Shown here piece after piece: positions 15,201 to 30,200 of a stretch of 64,000 nt of DNA. This DNA comes from Sitta carolinensis (taxonomy: Eukaryota; Chordata; Aves; Passeriformes; Sittidae). The notes beneath the pieces were generated by a model. That model was given only the letters and a program-made list of their open reading frames with translations. It made no database searches and was not told the origin of the DNA. How positions within the stretch are numbered: position 1 is the stretch's first letter; each line of letters starts with the position of its first letter. The position numbers and the translations under genes were made by a program. The stretch spans positions 63,548,863 to 63,612,862 of the forward strand of contig CM063284.1 of the NCBI GenBank assembly GCA_032173965.1, written 5' to 3'.

Positions 15201-18200
15201 AGTACTGGTACCCTGATCCATGGATTTAAACAAAAAAAATAAAAGAGAATATTAAAATTCCAGAGATAAGCTCACAAGGAAAAAAGGAAAAAAAAAAAAA
15301 AAAAAAAAAAAAAAAGCAACAAACCAATCCCCTCAAACACCAGGCTTTTAAAGAACTTGGAAAAGATCCTGGATTAATGAATCTACTTTGAAATTAGTAC
15401 TCCAGACAATGAAAAAAGGGAAAAAATTGATCTGTTTGAACTGAAATGAAGTTGCTCTATTTAATAGGAAGACCTATTTCTTAAAATAAGTTCCCATAGT
15501 TACCATAAGCTGCATTTTATAGATTTAATGTTGACCTTCTTAAAGCACCTTCTTCTAAGTCTTTCATATAGGATTTTTCAAAAGATTTGAAATACATTAG
15601 CTTCTAGACTAAGCTCTACAGTGCTCTTTATAACAAAATTATGCTTTGTTACATGCTTAAAATCACCCAAGTTTCTAGAGTTCATATTCATCTCAGTTTT
15701 CATCCCTATATTATCAAAACACATGAAATAATTTTTTTTTCCAAACACAAAACCACTTACTCCCTGAAAATAATTTCTGTGCTAAAGAGAGAGCATAGAC
15801 TCCTGACCCTCTTCCCCTTCTTGATTCTTTCAGCTGGTATCACAGTAAAAACCCCAAGCAGTAAAGAAAGGAAGACAGGATAGAAATTCCAAACATACAC
15901 CACAAATCACACTCACATCAAGTTAACTGGCTGCTCGCTCTTCAAGCACCTACACTGGCAACTGTCCTTCCTGTAATGAGCTAGCAGTTAATTTCTTACC
16001 TAAATAAATACAGTGGTAATGATCAACCAGAAATTACCTGCATTTTTCCTGTTTTGTCTAGGTCTGACCAAATGTAATCAGCTTATAATTACACTAAGTA
16101 GCTTACTTAGCATTCTATTTATAAAACTGATTAGATGCTGCTAAGCAGAGCAGGCAATGGTTTAACACTTTATTTTGATGTTGAAAGCAGTTGCTGAGAA
16201 AAAGAGAGCAAGTATGGCAGAGAACACAAACCTTTCAGAAAACTGTAGAGATATTAGTGTATGGGACCAAATCTGTTGCTTTACACACATTTTAAACTTG
16301 TGTTACTTGGTTAAATGGCATGTATTTAGAATTTTGGAATTATTATTCTTAAATATTTAGATTACTCAAGTAGGTCTGAACAAGTGACTATTCAGCCATA
16401 CTGACTGCTGTTGATCCTTTCTGGAGAGAGAATATGGAATTGCCCTGACCTGGGAAAGAAAAAATCCAGGCTGCAGGAAAATTTCGGACCATTGCTGAGG
16501 CCCTGGCCTGAGGTTAAGACAACTTAACAGGGTGTGAAAAACTAAAGGGACATGACATGAGGAACTGCCAGATGTGACAGATAACATAATAAGATACTGA
16601 CAAAATCCACAGCACCATGAGAGATGACTGGATTTTACAGGTGTTTAAAGGGGAGTTAGGTGAGAAACAGTAAAATGTCACAAAAAACTGAAGGGGGATC
16701 TTTAAGGTATTGGAGACCTTTTAGCAGGTAGAACCTGCAACACCAGCACTCCTTCAGTAACTGGATCTGTAACACCATAGAAGCCTATGATTTCCTATAT
16801 GATAACTGAGAACCAGTACGCGAAAGTAATCAGGGGTGAATAGATCTTTTGGGAAGAGACTGGGATTTAAAAAAACCCTAAAAATAGAAAGAGCTACAAG
16901 AATGGAAAGGAGGGTGAACATAGATAAGCTAAAGAAAATGTGGCCAGTGCTGTCTGGAACAGTCCCACCCTCGATCACCACATCCTCATCTGATCTGGGA
17001 GAGAACCACTTGTTCTGATCTTATCACACGTAACAAACTTGTTTCCACAATCAAGGAGGCAAGGAGGGTGCCAGGGTGTTTCCCCTGGCTAACAGCAGGA
17101 CTCTTGCCTGGACAGATCAAGTAACCTGGTTATCCCCACGTCAGTCAACATCCACATCTACCCACCCCTCCCTAAGAGGCTGTCAGACACTGTCTTTGAC
17201 AAACTGCTTCAATCCAACTCCTCATTTCCTAATCTACATAATGAATGAAATACTGTTTTTCTTCTCTCCTTATATCAGGTTATTTTTGGCATTGGCAGTA
17301 AAAAAAATCAAGAAAGTCAACAGTCTAAGTTATTCAAGCACTTAATATTTTTCTCTTGCTACCTTATCTTTTAGGTAAACCTGAAGCTCACAAGCTGAAA
17401 GTTCTGAATTTTCTCACATACATTCTCTGTAAGTTGAACTTTGATTCCAAGAATTAATGCCCTGCTTTTACAAGTAAGAGAATTGTAGGAGATCAATACC
17501 TTTCATACAGAGTGAAAGGTACTTATAGGATTGGACACTGATAGAACTGAAAGGAAGACAGAGGAAAATTCAGTTCCTAACCTGACAGGTACATGGGGAA
17601 AAAAAAGAAGGAATCCATAAATTAGGGCAAGGGATTAACAGAAACAATGGTTTATCTGTGCTTATTAAAAACAGCCCTTATTCCAATTCTTTGCAGAGAA
17701 TAATAAACATGACTTCATCTTAACAAGGTCGTGATAATTCTCCAAACATATGTAGTCTTTGTTCATCACTAAGACATTCAATGAATCTACTACAAATTTG
17801 CAATGTCCTGTCAAAGACTATTGTTTCTTTAGAAGATGAAAATAAAAGGGATTATTTTATATATGGGAGGCATTAATTTCAAAAAGCTTATATTGTATGG
17901 TAATTTATAACAATTGTTCTGTTTACCTTTTTGTTTTCTTGTAGTTTTCCAGCTGTAATGTTTGCATACATTTGTATCTTTCCAATTCACACTGCTCACA
18001 TAGTTCCTCAAGACACAATAGATGATTCTCCATTTCCTCAAAGTTTGCCTCTAGCTGGGCTGTAAGAAAGACTTGTATGAATATCATATTGCACCAAGAG
18101 ACAGACAATTCACCTGAATAGAAACAGGATTTCCTAAAGGTAAATAATTAACATGGTGATAATTACACACATACAAATGGCTTCAAAAGACACAGGGAGA

Positions 18201-21200
18201 TCTATTTGATCTATTCCCTTTGTAGTAAGATGCTGAACCATTATTTGTTCCAGCATCATGGTGTCACAGGCTCCTGGCCTATATTTGAGGAAGAGAAGCA
18301 TTCAGGACTCATACTTTTCCTTCTTGAGCAGACTTCTTTGGCACTTACTACATGGTACCAATCCAAGGAGAAAAGCTGTGCTGGCCAGAGCCAGGTCAAA
18401 TCTTCATTTATTCAAATGAAGCAAAAATAAGGCATATGGGGAGAATTTTAACTTTCACATGATGTCATGGTAATGTAAAAGAACATATCTTTATGTCTTT
18501 GAAGACATAAATATCCTTTACTGATAGCTAAATAGAGATTTACCTATTTTACATACACGTGTAAATTTTATAATTAAATCTATCTATTTTACATACGCAT
18601 CTCTTGATCTTGTCTTTAAACATAATCCCTCAATCTCAACTTCAAACAGATTTTGTCTATGACATATCCTGAGAAAACTGATCTCATCTCATAGTTCACA
18701 CTGCTTTAAGTAGACATTGGGACCAGACAAATTCCTGAGGTCTGTCCTCATTTGAATTAACCCATGTGAACTTTGTATCAAAGGATCACTCTCCCCTGAC
18801 AGTGATTAATGCTAAGTTTCATATCCCTCCTCACGATTCCACAGTGGAAAAACTATTTTCCCAAACCCTAACCAGTCGGTCACTCTGGGATGAAACTGTG
18901 TGAATTACAGGAATATTAATCATCTTTTGCCAGGACTTCTCCTACACCAGAGGGAAGGTAAATTGTAGGAGCAAGAATAATTCACATTTTTACAAACAAA
19001 TAGCAGAGAGAGTCAATGTATTTCAGATGCTCAAAAGAAGGAAACAGTAAGATGAAGGCATCAGTCAAATCCTCTATTCTGGCTCAGCCATTCTACTTGA
19101 AGCCTATCTTGGACAATACATAATTCCAACTTCCTTAGCCATTGCTCCATTATAAATAGCCTTGTGGTTCCTCTAAAAAAGCAAAAGTTAAGATTTCATA
19201 ATCAAATTTCCTAGGATGCATATTCATATTTTTGGCTTCACTTAACACCATTTTTTTAGTCCCTAACCAGAAAGATCCACAACAGTAGGAAAGGCGAACA
19301 AAAATCATATAATCTGCAAATATTTCCCTAAATCATTTTTCTGTATACAGATCACTATGGGTAAGTGGGAGAGATTGGGAAAAAAAAAAAAAAAAGAAAA
19401 AAAAAAAAGAAATGCAGTTGGCAATTAATGCAGAAACACTTTTGAAGGGAAAAAATATTTTCAGTTCTACATATTGTGATGTGGAACATTCATTGTTTAC
19501 CACATACTCAATTTTCTCTCACAAAATCCAGATGTATTCAAAGTGTAATATCTTGACTACAATTATGACTGGTAGGCCCTTTTTCTTTAAGAAATGCACT
19601 TCTCTGAGTGCATTAAAATCCAAAAGCTTGTATTGTGCTAACTTGCTTTTCAGAATAATTGCTCCCTTATTAATCTGCAAAATTCTCAACCACAGCAGGA
19701 CTGAATATAATTTACTAAGGTATCTATCAACCACTGTTTTTTCCACTTAAAAAAACTCCACCACCTGCTTTGCTGTATTTGCTATTGAAATAATATTAAA
19801 AGACAACCACAAAGGACAGAAAAATAAAGAGGATGAAGAAAAGTGAATTCTAGAGAGCAACAGATTCCTAGAAATTGCATTTGAGCAGCCTCTAGTGGGA
19901 ATTGCAGAAAACACTGCTCTGGAAGAATAGGAATGGACACTAGAGATCTCTCCAGGAGGTAACAATCCTGCTTTACTGCAACATAGACTTCAGAAGTTTT
20001 TTTTTTTTTTCCTTTTTGAAGTGAAAGAAAAATTGCTTTTCACAAAAAAAAAGTTGAAGACAAGCTCTGTTGCAGCAGCACCAGCTACAGCTGAGAATTA
20101 ACATCTCTTACCCAAAAGAGGATATATGCACTGTGCATACAAAGGCAGTGCCAAACAAAACTACAGATTAAATCCATCAGAAACTTAGTCTGTTAAAAAA
20201 ACCATATCCTCTAAATAATTTTCAGATTTAAAAAAATGTATTTACCTTTAGATTATGAATTTTCATTTATAGCAATATGTCACACTTGGTAGAAATAGTG
20301 TTTTTTATTAGATAGCTGAAAAAAACCATGTTCTTTGGGTGACATCACTCCAATAACAGCAGTTTGGGCTGTATTTCTTACATTACCACAAGTATAACAA
20401 CATTATTTGAAACTTTAATTCTTAGTTTTAATTTTTTTGAAGTATTTTTAAAGTTTGGTCAGATGACATTACATTGCATTATCTTCCATCAGCATACATT
20501 TTCCTTAGTTTACCAGCTATCAGGTACTAAAGTATTTACCTAGAACTCAGCAACCACAGATTTTTTTTATTCAGAAAACACTTTCTAGTGTACCTAATTT
20601 AAATTTCCCACATAATTTTTCTAACTGAAACCTATGTTAACTGTAGTTCTGTATGAGTAAAAAATTGGTTAAAATAGCTAAATCACAGCTGTATGTCAGA
20701 AAATAGCTTTCCACTAACTTTAGATGTAGCTTTCCTGCACTGTCCCAGCCACTCAAACAACAGAAGCCATGCAAGAGTATTAAAGATATTTCTACAAAGC
20801 TCATTTATTTTCTGACTAAAAGGCAAAAAGCAGAAAGGATGGAAGCAAATACATCAAAGATGTTCCCTCTACCTCTAGGCCACACAGGGGCAGAGATTAC
20901 TAAAAGCTTAAAATGAACAGTGAAAGACATATATGAACAGGAAGAGTTCAATTCAGCTGCAACAAAAAAAAAACAAAAAAACAAAAAAAACAAAAAAAAA
21001 CCCACAAAAACCCATTATATAATTACAGTTACTACTGGTGCTCAATTTTTATCTGTCTTTACAGAAAGGATCTTAAACCCAGCTAGTATTATACCACCTG
21101 CATGAAGTTAAAGCAGCTTCTTTACTGAAACTACACAGCAAGTCCACTAGGAACCTTTTCCTTGCCTATTCAATCCTCAGACATTTCCAAGTTTACAGGA

Positions 21201-24200
21201 CCAAACTATATGCCGTTTATACATATATATCTCTACCTAAAACAACAACCCCCTCTGCTGAAGTGCTGTACCCTGGAGCTTTTGGAGAAAAATTCCCTGT
21301 TGAACACAGCTATCTTTACACAATATTACTGAAATTCCCTGGTTTTACATAAATCTTCCCAACATTTTCCTGATTTTCTCAGTAAAAGATAAATGCAAAT
21401 TCTGAAAAAAATTAGACTGCATTTTGCAAAGCTGGAGAATGACAACTTTCATACTTGATACACAATCTGACCTTTTACTCAAGATATAAACAAAGATAGT
21501 TCTCCTAAGCAGTGAAAAAGGTTCTGTTTCCCCAATAAATTTTCACAACCATCTAGCCCTCACTTCAAAAACAAAAAACCCAAAAGACTATGAGGCACAG
21601 GCTTTTATCTCTGACTACATCCCCAGTGTTATTTTCTTCTCAGTCCCACCAGTAAAATATTTTCATCTTATGTTGGATCTCTCACCTATGTACAAGATCC
21701 GTCTTTCTGAAACGAGTATCAAGTTAATTCTTAACATTTAAAAAAAAAAAAAAAGAAGGGAAAAAACTGGATTTGGATCAAAATTTGTGTGTATTGATTT
21801 GCTGAAATCAAAACAGATGTTTGAGCAAAACGCCACTGCTCAAACATGAAAACACATTTCACACTAAGTATGCCAGATATTGGCAAGCAGGTATTTTCTA
21901 CTACATCTCAACTAAAAACTGGTTTAAGTGATGATTCCAGTTCTGTACTTTGAAAGGGCAGTAACTGTCCTTTTCACTTCTACATGAAAGTAATTTTTTC
22001 TTAAAAGTCCTCACTAGCAGCTACAAGACATTGCATAATACAATAAATTTATCAAATGAGGACACGAGGACACAGACCTTCTACAACAAGTGATGGATGA
22101 CTGATAATGTGACTACCTAAGCTAAAGAACTTTATAGAATTGCTAATGAAAACGTGTCTTAGCAAAAGCTGAAGAATATGTACATGAGTCATATCAATTT
22201 TAAGTAGGTCACTAAAAAGGTTAATTTCCATTATCTGAAATTTCTTTTACTGAAAGCAGTAAGGGTCTCCTATCTACTTTCAAAATTAAAGCATTAACAG
22301 ATTTATTAGAAACAAATCATGTCAGAAGAAACAACTGTTTTGTTGAAATTATGAAGGTTAGCCAAATTACATCTTGGGTGCATAACCCAGCACTTTGTGA
22401 TTCTATTTTCACTTTTTTTTTTAACACAATGCTTCACTCATATTGAAAATTTTCAGTCAGAGTAACAGTCATCTCTTGTAAAACTGAATAGCTTATATTT
22501 ATATGAAGCGGTTAGTTAAGAGATAAAAACTATTGCAGAATATTGCAATAAATTTCTGTTAAATCACCTCCAGAAGGTTAGATGTTGAATGTGGTACAAA
22601 CTATACCTATCTCTTCAAATAGACTACATATAACTTATTAGAAGAAAAAATAAAACCCCAAAGCATTTTAAAAAACTCACAGTTACTAGGAGGAACTAAT
22701 AAGAAACTTTTGATAAATTACTTAAAATCTGAGACAAAAGGTAAAGCTAGAAGGTTTGGTTCAAACCTTAGAACCTTAGCAGCACACTTTGAAATTCATT
22801 AGCTTCCCTGAGTAGGCTGCTGAATGCTTCCTTAAATCCTACTTTAGAAGTATCAAAAATATCTAGAGACATACCTCTCCAAGAAATTCTACAATTGGAG
22901 TGAGATTAATTCTAGTTCATAAAACTGTATTAGGAATCAGAAAGTAGCTCAAATTCATCAGGATTTACAGCATTTGCAGTTATGAACTTTAAAGGCAATT
23001 CCATTAGCTTTCTATTATGTTGTTTATCTTTGGGCTACCAGTGGACTGCACGGTAATATTAAACCCAGTATTTTAATAAATCATTATTTGAACTTCTATT
23101 TCCTTAGAAATTTTTTTTTAAAAACAGCCAATATTAAATGGTTAGCACAGATGATAAAGCCTTATTAAACAAGATGGTATAAGAAAATTGTAATAAAAAG
23201 TAGAATACATTCCCTGGTTCAGAAATAAATATCAAAGTTATTACCAGCCTACCTAGGAACAAAAGCTGATTTGTGCATGTCCACTAACCATAGCAGAATG
23301 AGAAATTAGTCCTTGAAAACAGAAAAGAATCCTCCTTTTCTTCACATCATGTCAGCACATAAATCCGGCCCACCCCACAAAAAAGCAGAGTTGCAATCAC
23401 TCGAGGAATTTCTGCATGCATTCCAGCTGCTGTAAGAAAGAGGAGTGCAGGTACAGTCCTGGGAAACTTAGCAACCTAAAATCCATGTGCAGACAGCAGT
23501 TTTTCAAAGCTTTAATTTGATGCACCCCGTATAGATTTTCATGGGAGCACCAAGAGATGTACTGAGGACAGACGGAGTTGCTGCTTGTCAAATGCTGCCT
23601 GCCCATTTCAAGGCTCAGCAATATCAGAGATTGTCAGAGACAAAGATTCCCCAACATTTTTTCCTAATATAATTTTCAACAGTGGATCAACAGTTTTGTA
23701 TGAGTGGTTCCACAATTAGTCCACCAAAGCATTCATCTTTTCATCTTTTAAATAAAATGAACAGGTTAACCTTTGGTAAAGTTTTAAAAATTGCAACCCA
23801 CCTAACAAACATGAGGTGTTTGCTAAACTTAATAGGCAGCATTAATATTCACCTACAGAAAACCTGCCTATCACTTCAGAGTATTTTAACCCTGTACATT
23901 AATTCAAACGATGGAAGTTACCCTTGGAACCAACAATTATTCAAAACCAAAGGTTTCTGCTTTGATAGTGTCCCTAGACAGTAAATTTCCCCCCATCCCA
24001 CCCCAACTGATAAGTTTAAACATTATTATGTAAAATTACATAAACCCCAAAAGAAGCAGCTATATACATGAGTGTTGATACTATCAAAATCTTAACAAAT
24101 TAATACAACTTCAAAACCAGCATTTTTCACCTGTTCGAACATTTGTCAATTCCTTTTTTTTTTTTTTCAAATAACAACATATACAAAATTATAACTGCTG

Positions 24201-27200
24201 GGAGAGCATCCACTGCTACTTGTCAATCTTTTCAAAAGAAGCAGTTTGTTTAAGAACTACAGTTTTAGCACAGAAGGCAAAATTAAATTTTATAATCACA
24301 ACATTCACAACAGCTGAACTTCAGTCTAATACTCTGTACTGATCTGAATGCTTCTTATGGCTATAAGAACTTACCTATGCTTGCTGTGAGGCATTCCAGA
24401 TCTGCTAAAAATCCCGGTATTTGCTGAAGCTGATCCTGCAGTTCCACCAGACTGTTCCTTTTCTTCTCCCAATGTGCAGAAAGCATCACAACTTCACTAT
24501 CGACCAGCTGCAACAAACAGGTCTTTAAATGCAAATTTCTGTACCTATATATGAACATCTTGACTTATTTTTATAATTAATACATTTGGAAGCATAAGGT
24601 CAGCACAGCAACTCTACAGCACTACCACTTGTGTACTCCTCAAGTATATACACAACATGCTCAAAAAAATCCCCTGTAGTATGGAATATTTCTATCAAAA
24701 TGCATTGAACAAAAACATGACAAAAAGTTATCTCTCAATATACTAATCAATGCAGGAAGTATTTTACGGATGCTATTAACTGCAAACAAGATGTACCTGA
24801 CTTTTGGCAGCAGTGCTGCACTGGTGCACAATAACATCATCATGGTGCTGTGATTTTGGATGTATTTAGATCAATAGTTTAATGTTGCTAGTCATACCAA
24901 TTTCATCTTAACAATAAAAATGAAAATTCTGCACATGCATAGTAGTCTAGAAAATAAAGCAAAAGGAATGACATTTAAAAAAAGTTGCCTTTATAACATT
25001 ACTGCTCTTCTGCTTTTGTGACAAACTGCAGTAGTGCCAAGTGTTTATGAACACATTTTTACATTAGCTCGATTCTTGTTGTTTCATTCTTCCTAACTTT
25101 TATTATATAATAAGATAAGAAAAGGATACAGTGCTTCAAAGTTTCGCTTATATTTTCTATGAAAAACAAGATCAAGAGATCTTCGGTAAGAAATATTTCC
25201 CTTATATATAATTGAGATGATGCAATTATTGTTTCCCTGTTCTTTAATTCGTTTACCCATTCTTCCTCTTGAATGCAACTACAGTCTGTGGCTGTATCTG
25301 TATTCTGAATTCCTCAATTTTTATAGTCTTTATAGGCAGAAACTGAAAAAGTCTGAGCAATGGACAAAGAAGCTCTCAAATTTATAATTCTACCCACTTT
25401 AGGTCAATTCTTTTTAAAGAGCAACATCTATCTTTTGCAAATTCCTCCAGCTACCTATCCCTATTAAAAAAACCCCTCCTGTTTCACCAGACAAGTTTCA
25501 AAAATTTATTCCAAAGCCCAGTGAGAAATGGAACACTTCAGAAGATCAAAAAGACATACTTAAATAAAGCCAGGTCTATTTCTGAGACTGGGATATGGTA
25601 TTTATATTGGTTAACCAATAAAGCAAACAAAAAAACCCAAAACAAGCCACCACGAAATGGGGATAAACACCAAAAACATTTCAGCCCTGAGATAACTGAA
25701 TGCAGCCGAAATGACAATCACCTAAAAGGACAATTTTGTACGTGGAACTGGTAGGTAACATCTACCATTTAACATGGTAAGACTGTAAACTGCAATTAAA
25801 GCTTGAAATTTCCACTTTATTCAACATTATAAATAAGACAGCAAAAGTAAGCAGAAATAGGATACTGGACAAGTGAACCTCTAGCTCTTCTACAGCATAA
25901 TCAATCTGTGCTTACACAGTTTTGATTTTCCCCTTTTATAAAAAAAAACCAAACATACAAAACTCCACAAGCAATACATACACTGAGTTATGTGTAAAGT
26001 AAATATCTGAATTTACTGGAAAATTTAAGCTTTTTTGGAAGTGTTTCAGTCTCATTTTCCCAAGCAGCCATAACATGTGAGATTAGGTTATATTAGTTTA
26101 ATATATATGAAACCTCACATTGTTTTCAAAAATACAATTTTTACAGCAAACTACAGCAAGTATTATAAAATTGTGACATCATTTAAGAGATTTTCTAGGA
26201 AAAAAAAAAGAACACTATGAGCAGCAAAATATGCCAAACTGGCTAGGAGAACTTGATCCCCAATGCCTGAAGGTTTTCGCTAAAATGCAGGGAAAAGCAG
26301 GGCCATACCATTACGCAAGAGAAAGAAGAACATAAGAGACTTTCTTTCTTACCACAGTGAGTTATTTATCCGTTATAAAAAGATACAGAGAAGCCTCTAA
26401 GTAAAGGGAAGGGCCACGAAGCATGCACCCAGCCAAAGTGAAGCTTTCAGCCAGGACAGAGAACCCCACAGCTCAGTCCTGCTCTGCATCGTGGCCACCC
26501 AGATTACAGCGTCTGATCCTCAACCATGGCTTGAAACTGAAAGTCTGGTGCTGAGTAATGCATTGGTAACACTTACTGGAAATTTCCTTCCCCTTCATTT
26601 CACAAATAAACCACACAACTTGTCACTTTGCTTCCAGGGCAGGAATAGTGAATGAAATTAGGAGAAAGCACAAACACTTCCCAAATCTTTTCAGCTGGGC
26701 AAGCCAATCTTGCTGTCTCTTGTGCACTCTTGTGCAGTGCTACTGCCTTGCCCTGCCTGATACAAACCACTAAGGTGCCGCAACCCCAAATACATTCTGT
26801 ACTTTCCCAGCCACCCCCCATTGCTTATAAAGAGCTACCAGTAACATACATCACCTTTGCAACTGTTTATACTGTATCAGGCTATTTGTTATTTCACATT
26901 TGCATTACATTGTTGTTTACATTACTGTAAGAGTGAACAAGTCTGTGTGGACATTAACCTGGGGGCCAAGGTTAACCCTGTAGACTGGTACTAAAAATTT
27001 TAGTTTAAAATTATTTACACATTTTAAAATATTCCATGCATGGCACTGTTATTTTTTCTTACCTCTCCAGCTTTTGCACAATCTTTGGCTCCTTTATGAA
27101 GGGCAGCCCAAGCATCCTCATATCTGAAGAGAAGAAAAATTACTATTCTTACTGCACTCTCCTTACAAAGGAATTAATGGATGTCACTGTGTTTATATTT

Positions 27201-30200
27201 GCAGGTACTGCCAGAAAATACAGCTTAAAAAGCTGTGTAATTCTTTCCAGTACTGTTATGCCAAGACCAATACGCAGTGAGAAATAATGTCTTTTAAAGA
27301 AAAAGTGATTCACGTTTTTTAACCTGCTGACATAAAAATCTAAATGGACCCAGCAATACTTACAAGACAACCCACAGCCTTAAACTTGGAACTCAATTTA
27401 ATTAAGAAAATGAAAAAAAATTAACAAGATCGTAACATACATATACCCCCTCCAATTAAAAAAAAAAAAAAAAAAAAAAAAAGACAGAAGGAAATTATAT
27501 AAAATGTGTCTAAATTATGAAACCGCAGACTGGGGCTCGGTGCTGGCCTCCTTCACCCCTCTGCATAAGGAATGGACTAAAGTCATCTTTCAAATGCAGC
27601 TTTTAGTCCAGAACTTCTTCAGTTTCATTAACGTAACAGCACTTTAGGACTGGGCAAGTTTTAAACACATTTATCATTTGGTAACCACTCTCACACTAAC
27701 TGCAGAACAACCAAAAACCTATTAGCAACACTTAGATTTCCTTCTCTAATTTCTTTCTTAAGAAATTAGACTTTTTTTAATCTAATATAGGAAGCAAACA
27801 CTAAAAAAGAAATGGAAAAGGAAGGTCATACCTGCTTAATAATTCCAGTCCAGCAGAAAACTCTGGCAAACACTGAACAGTTCTATAAAACAAATTGTAA
27901 TGTATAAAATTGTTAAAGAATACAAGGCTGTTATAAAAAATGTGTGCACACACATCTGACGGATATGCTGATCACAGAAATGTTTCCTCCTGTTCCTACT
28001 TTCACAAACATTTTGTCAATTTTGGTTTAAAATGCATTACATGGTGTATCTTAAAGGAATATTCCAAAGCTAGGATTGCTTTTTTCCCTTGTTGTTTTAT
28101 GATAGCCTATTCCTATCTCTTTTCAACTGTGTACATTAAAAACAAATTTTATTACATAATTTCTACATACAGTTAACAAAGATACAGGATGAACATAATT
28201 TTAACATAAAAAAGGGCACAGAAATATTCAGAAAAAAACCCACAAGTTCATGTCCCTCCATACAGATATTGCACTTGATATACTCAACACTAAAAATAAA
28301 TACTAAGCTAAAGAACCTTTGCCAGTTTAATGTTCTAATGACCTCCTACTCAATGCATACACTTCCATTAATAACAGCTTGAAGTATAAAGATATAATAA
28401 GTTACAGAAAATTAACAATGCAGTACTTCTACAAATGCAAAGATGTTGATGTCATCCAAAATTTGTCTCTTGGAAGATCACCCAAACAGACTGTTCTGCA
28501 TTATCATCCAAAAAATCTGAATGAAAAAAAACCCCAAAACTACCATAAATTAAACCTTCTTGTCCTTAAGGCAAAAGTGACAGAATCAGTGAGGTGGAAA
28601 GGGACCTAAGGAAGTTTCTATTACAGACCCCTGTTAAAGCCAGCTATGAGATCAAATCAGCTTCCTCAGGAAGCTTTTCTCAGCTTTTCCTGTCTGATCA
28701 TCTCTTGTTTCAACTTATGCCTATCATCTTTTGTGTTCCCACTACACATCAGTTTCCTCAATAACCACTACAGGTGTAAAGAGAGGCTGCTGCTAGGTCT
28801 CCCAGAAGTCACCAATTCTCCAGGCTGAACAACTGCCCATCTCAGCCTTTCCTCATACATAGAGTTCTTGCTCCAACCATTTTGGCGGCCCTCCACTAAA
28901 TTGCTCCAGAATATTAACACCTTTCTAAAAACTGGGGACCAAGGTGGACAGGGTAGTTAGACAGTGGTCTAATGTGTATGGAATGCAGGGGGCAATCACC
29001 TTTCTCAATCCCACTGTCTGTTTGCAGCCCCATTAGCTGTTGGCCTTCCCTGCTGCAAGGCATGTCCCTGGCTCACATTCAGCCTGCTGTCTGCCAAGAA
29101 CTCCAGGGTCTTTTTAGCAAAGCTACTTCCCAGATAGTCTGCAGCCCAAATCTTCACTGTTGCAGGGGATTCTTTCCTCCCATGAAACATGGAATTTCTA
29201 CCTCTTGATTTTCACGAGACAGCTCTTGGCACATATGGTTCTATACACTTTTATGGATTGAGTATCTTCAATCTATCTTCATTCACTACCGGTCAGTCTC
29301 CTTGACCCCTCTCACTAAGCACAGGGCACTGAAAGGCATTAAATAATTCAACAACCTCTACATTTGCTATAATTCACCCCATTCATCACCAATCCCATGT
29401 TTTCTTTCACCCTTTTATTAACAATGCAGGGATAGCAGCTCTTCTTGACCTTGACATCTCTTGTAAATGCCAATTCCTGGTGAGCTCTGGCTTTCTTAAG
29501 GCTATGTCAGCATACCAAAGAGGTTATGAAGAGGCATCAAGAAGTTATCCTTGACACCCTGTCAGGGCACTTCTTGATTGCATACTGATTGATGGGTTGT
29601 CCTTTCAGGAGCTGGAAGCTAAAGATCCCCACAAGAATGGGGGTTTAATGATACGGAGGATTCCTCAGGGTGTTTGGAGAAAACTTCATTCTCTCCCTGG
29701 TCAGAGGGTTAGCAACAAACTCAAATTGCAACAGCACCCTTACTGGCCTCTCATTGGCACCTATCCATATGTCCTCAGCCATCCTCATAATCAAGCTAAG
29801 CTGTGTTTGTCCCTGAACTTTATCAGCAAAGCAGAAGCTACCCCAGCATTCCCCTGTTTCTGATGCTTCAATTGGTTCACCCAGTGCTTTTCTCAGAAAG
29901 CAATGGATATTTATAACAGTACTCCAGAAGAACCAAAATATTATGGACTGGAAACACACACAGAAGACAGTTGCCTAAAACAGTTTTATTCAGACCTTCA
30001 CCCATTCTTAATTTAGCATCCATACAACTGTTTAAAAAAAAATTTATATCCAAAACATCAGGATTCAGAACTTACGACAGTTTATTTCAGATGCTTTATT
30101 TTTAGCACTTGGCTTGCTTTTAAACTCATTTGTGTCTACACAGTATGTTTTAATTAGAACTTGCTTTACACTAAAGAACTTGCTTTACACTGATTCTAAG

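Larger units (their letters stand above)
6288..17926 (-). other. DTNBP1: DTNBP1 intron 6 (11.6 kb): no established gene
   Basis: The longest intron seen. It holds a (TAA)n run at 6861-6879, an 18-bp perfect palindrome at 12243-12260, a 28-base A-tract at 15288-15315, and a run of short plus-strand open frames at 13018-14219 with no recognisable product. A splice-competent candidate alternative exon at 11135-11171 is listed separately. The stretch 16370-17100 is slightly more GC-rich and could be an old repeat that I cannot classify. Confidence 0.7.
18060..24374 (-). other. DTNBP1: DTNBP1 intron 5 (6.3 kb): no gene seen
   Basis: AT-rich intron with A-rich simple sequence at 19380-19410 and 20961-21013, a T-tract at 24155-24168, and a repeated 14-base motif (TCTATTTTACATAC-like) about 40 bp apart near 18545 and 18585. 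No coding exon of another gene was recognised on either strand. Confidence 0.7.

Noticed and set aside
15288..15315. A-tract as the tail of a processed pseudogene
   Set aside because: No recognisable retroposed coding sequence precedes it and no flanking duplication was found.
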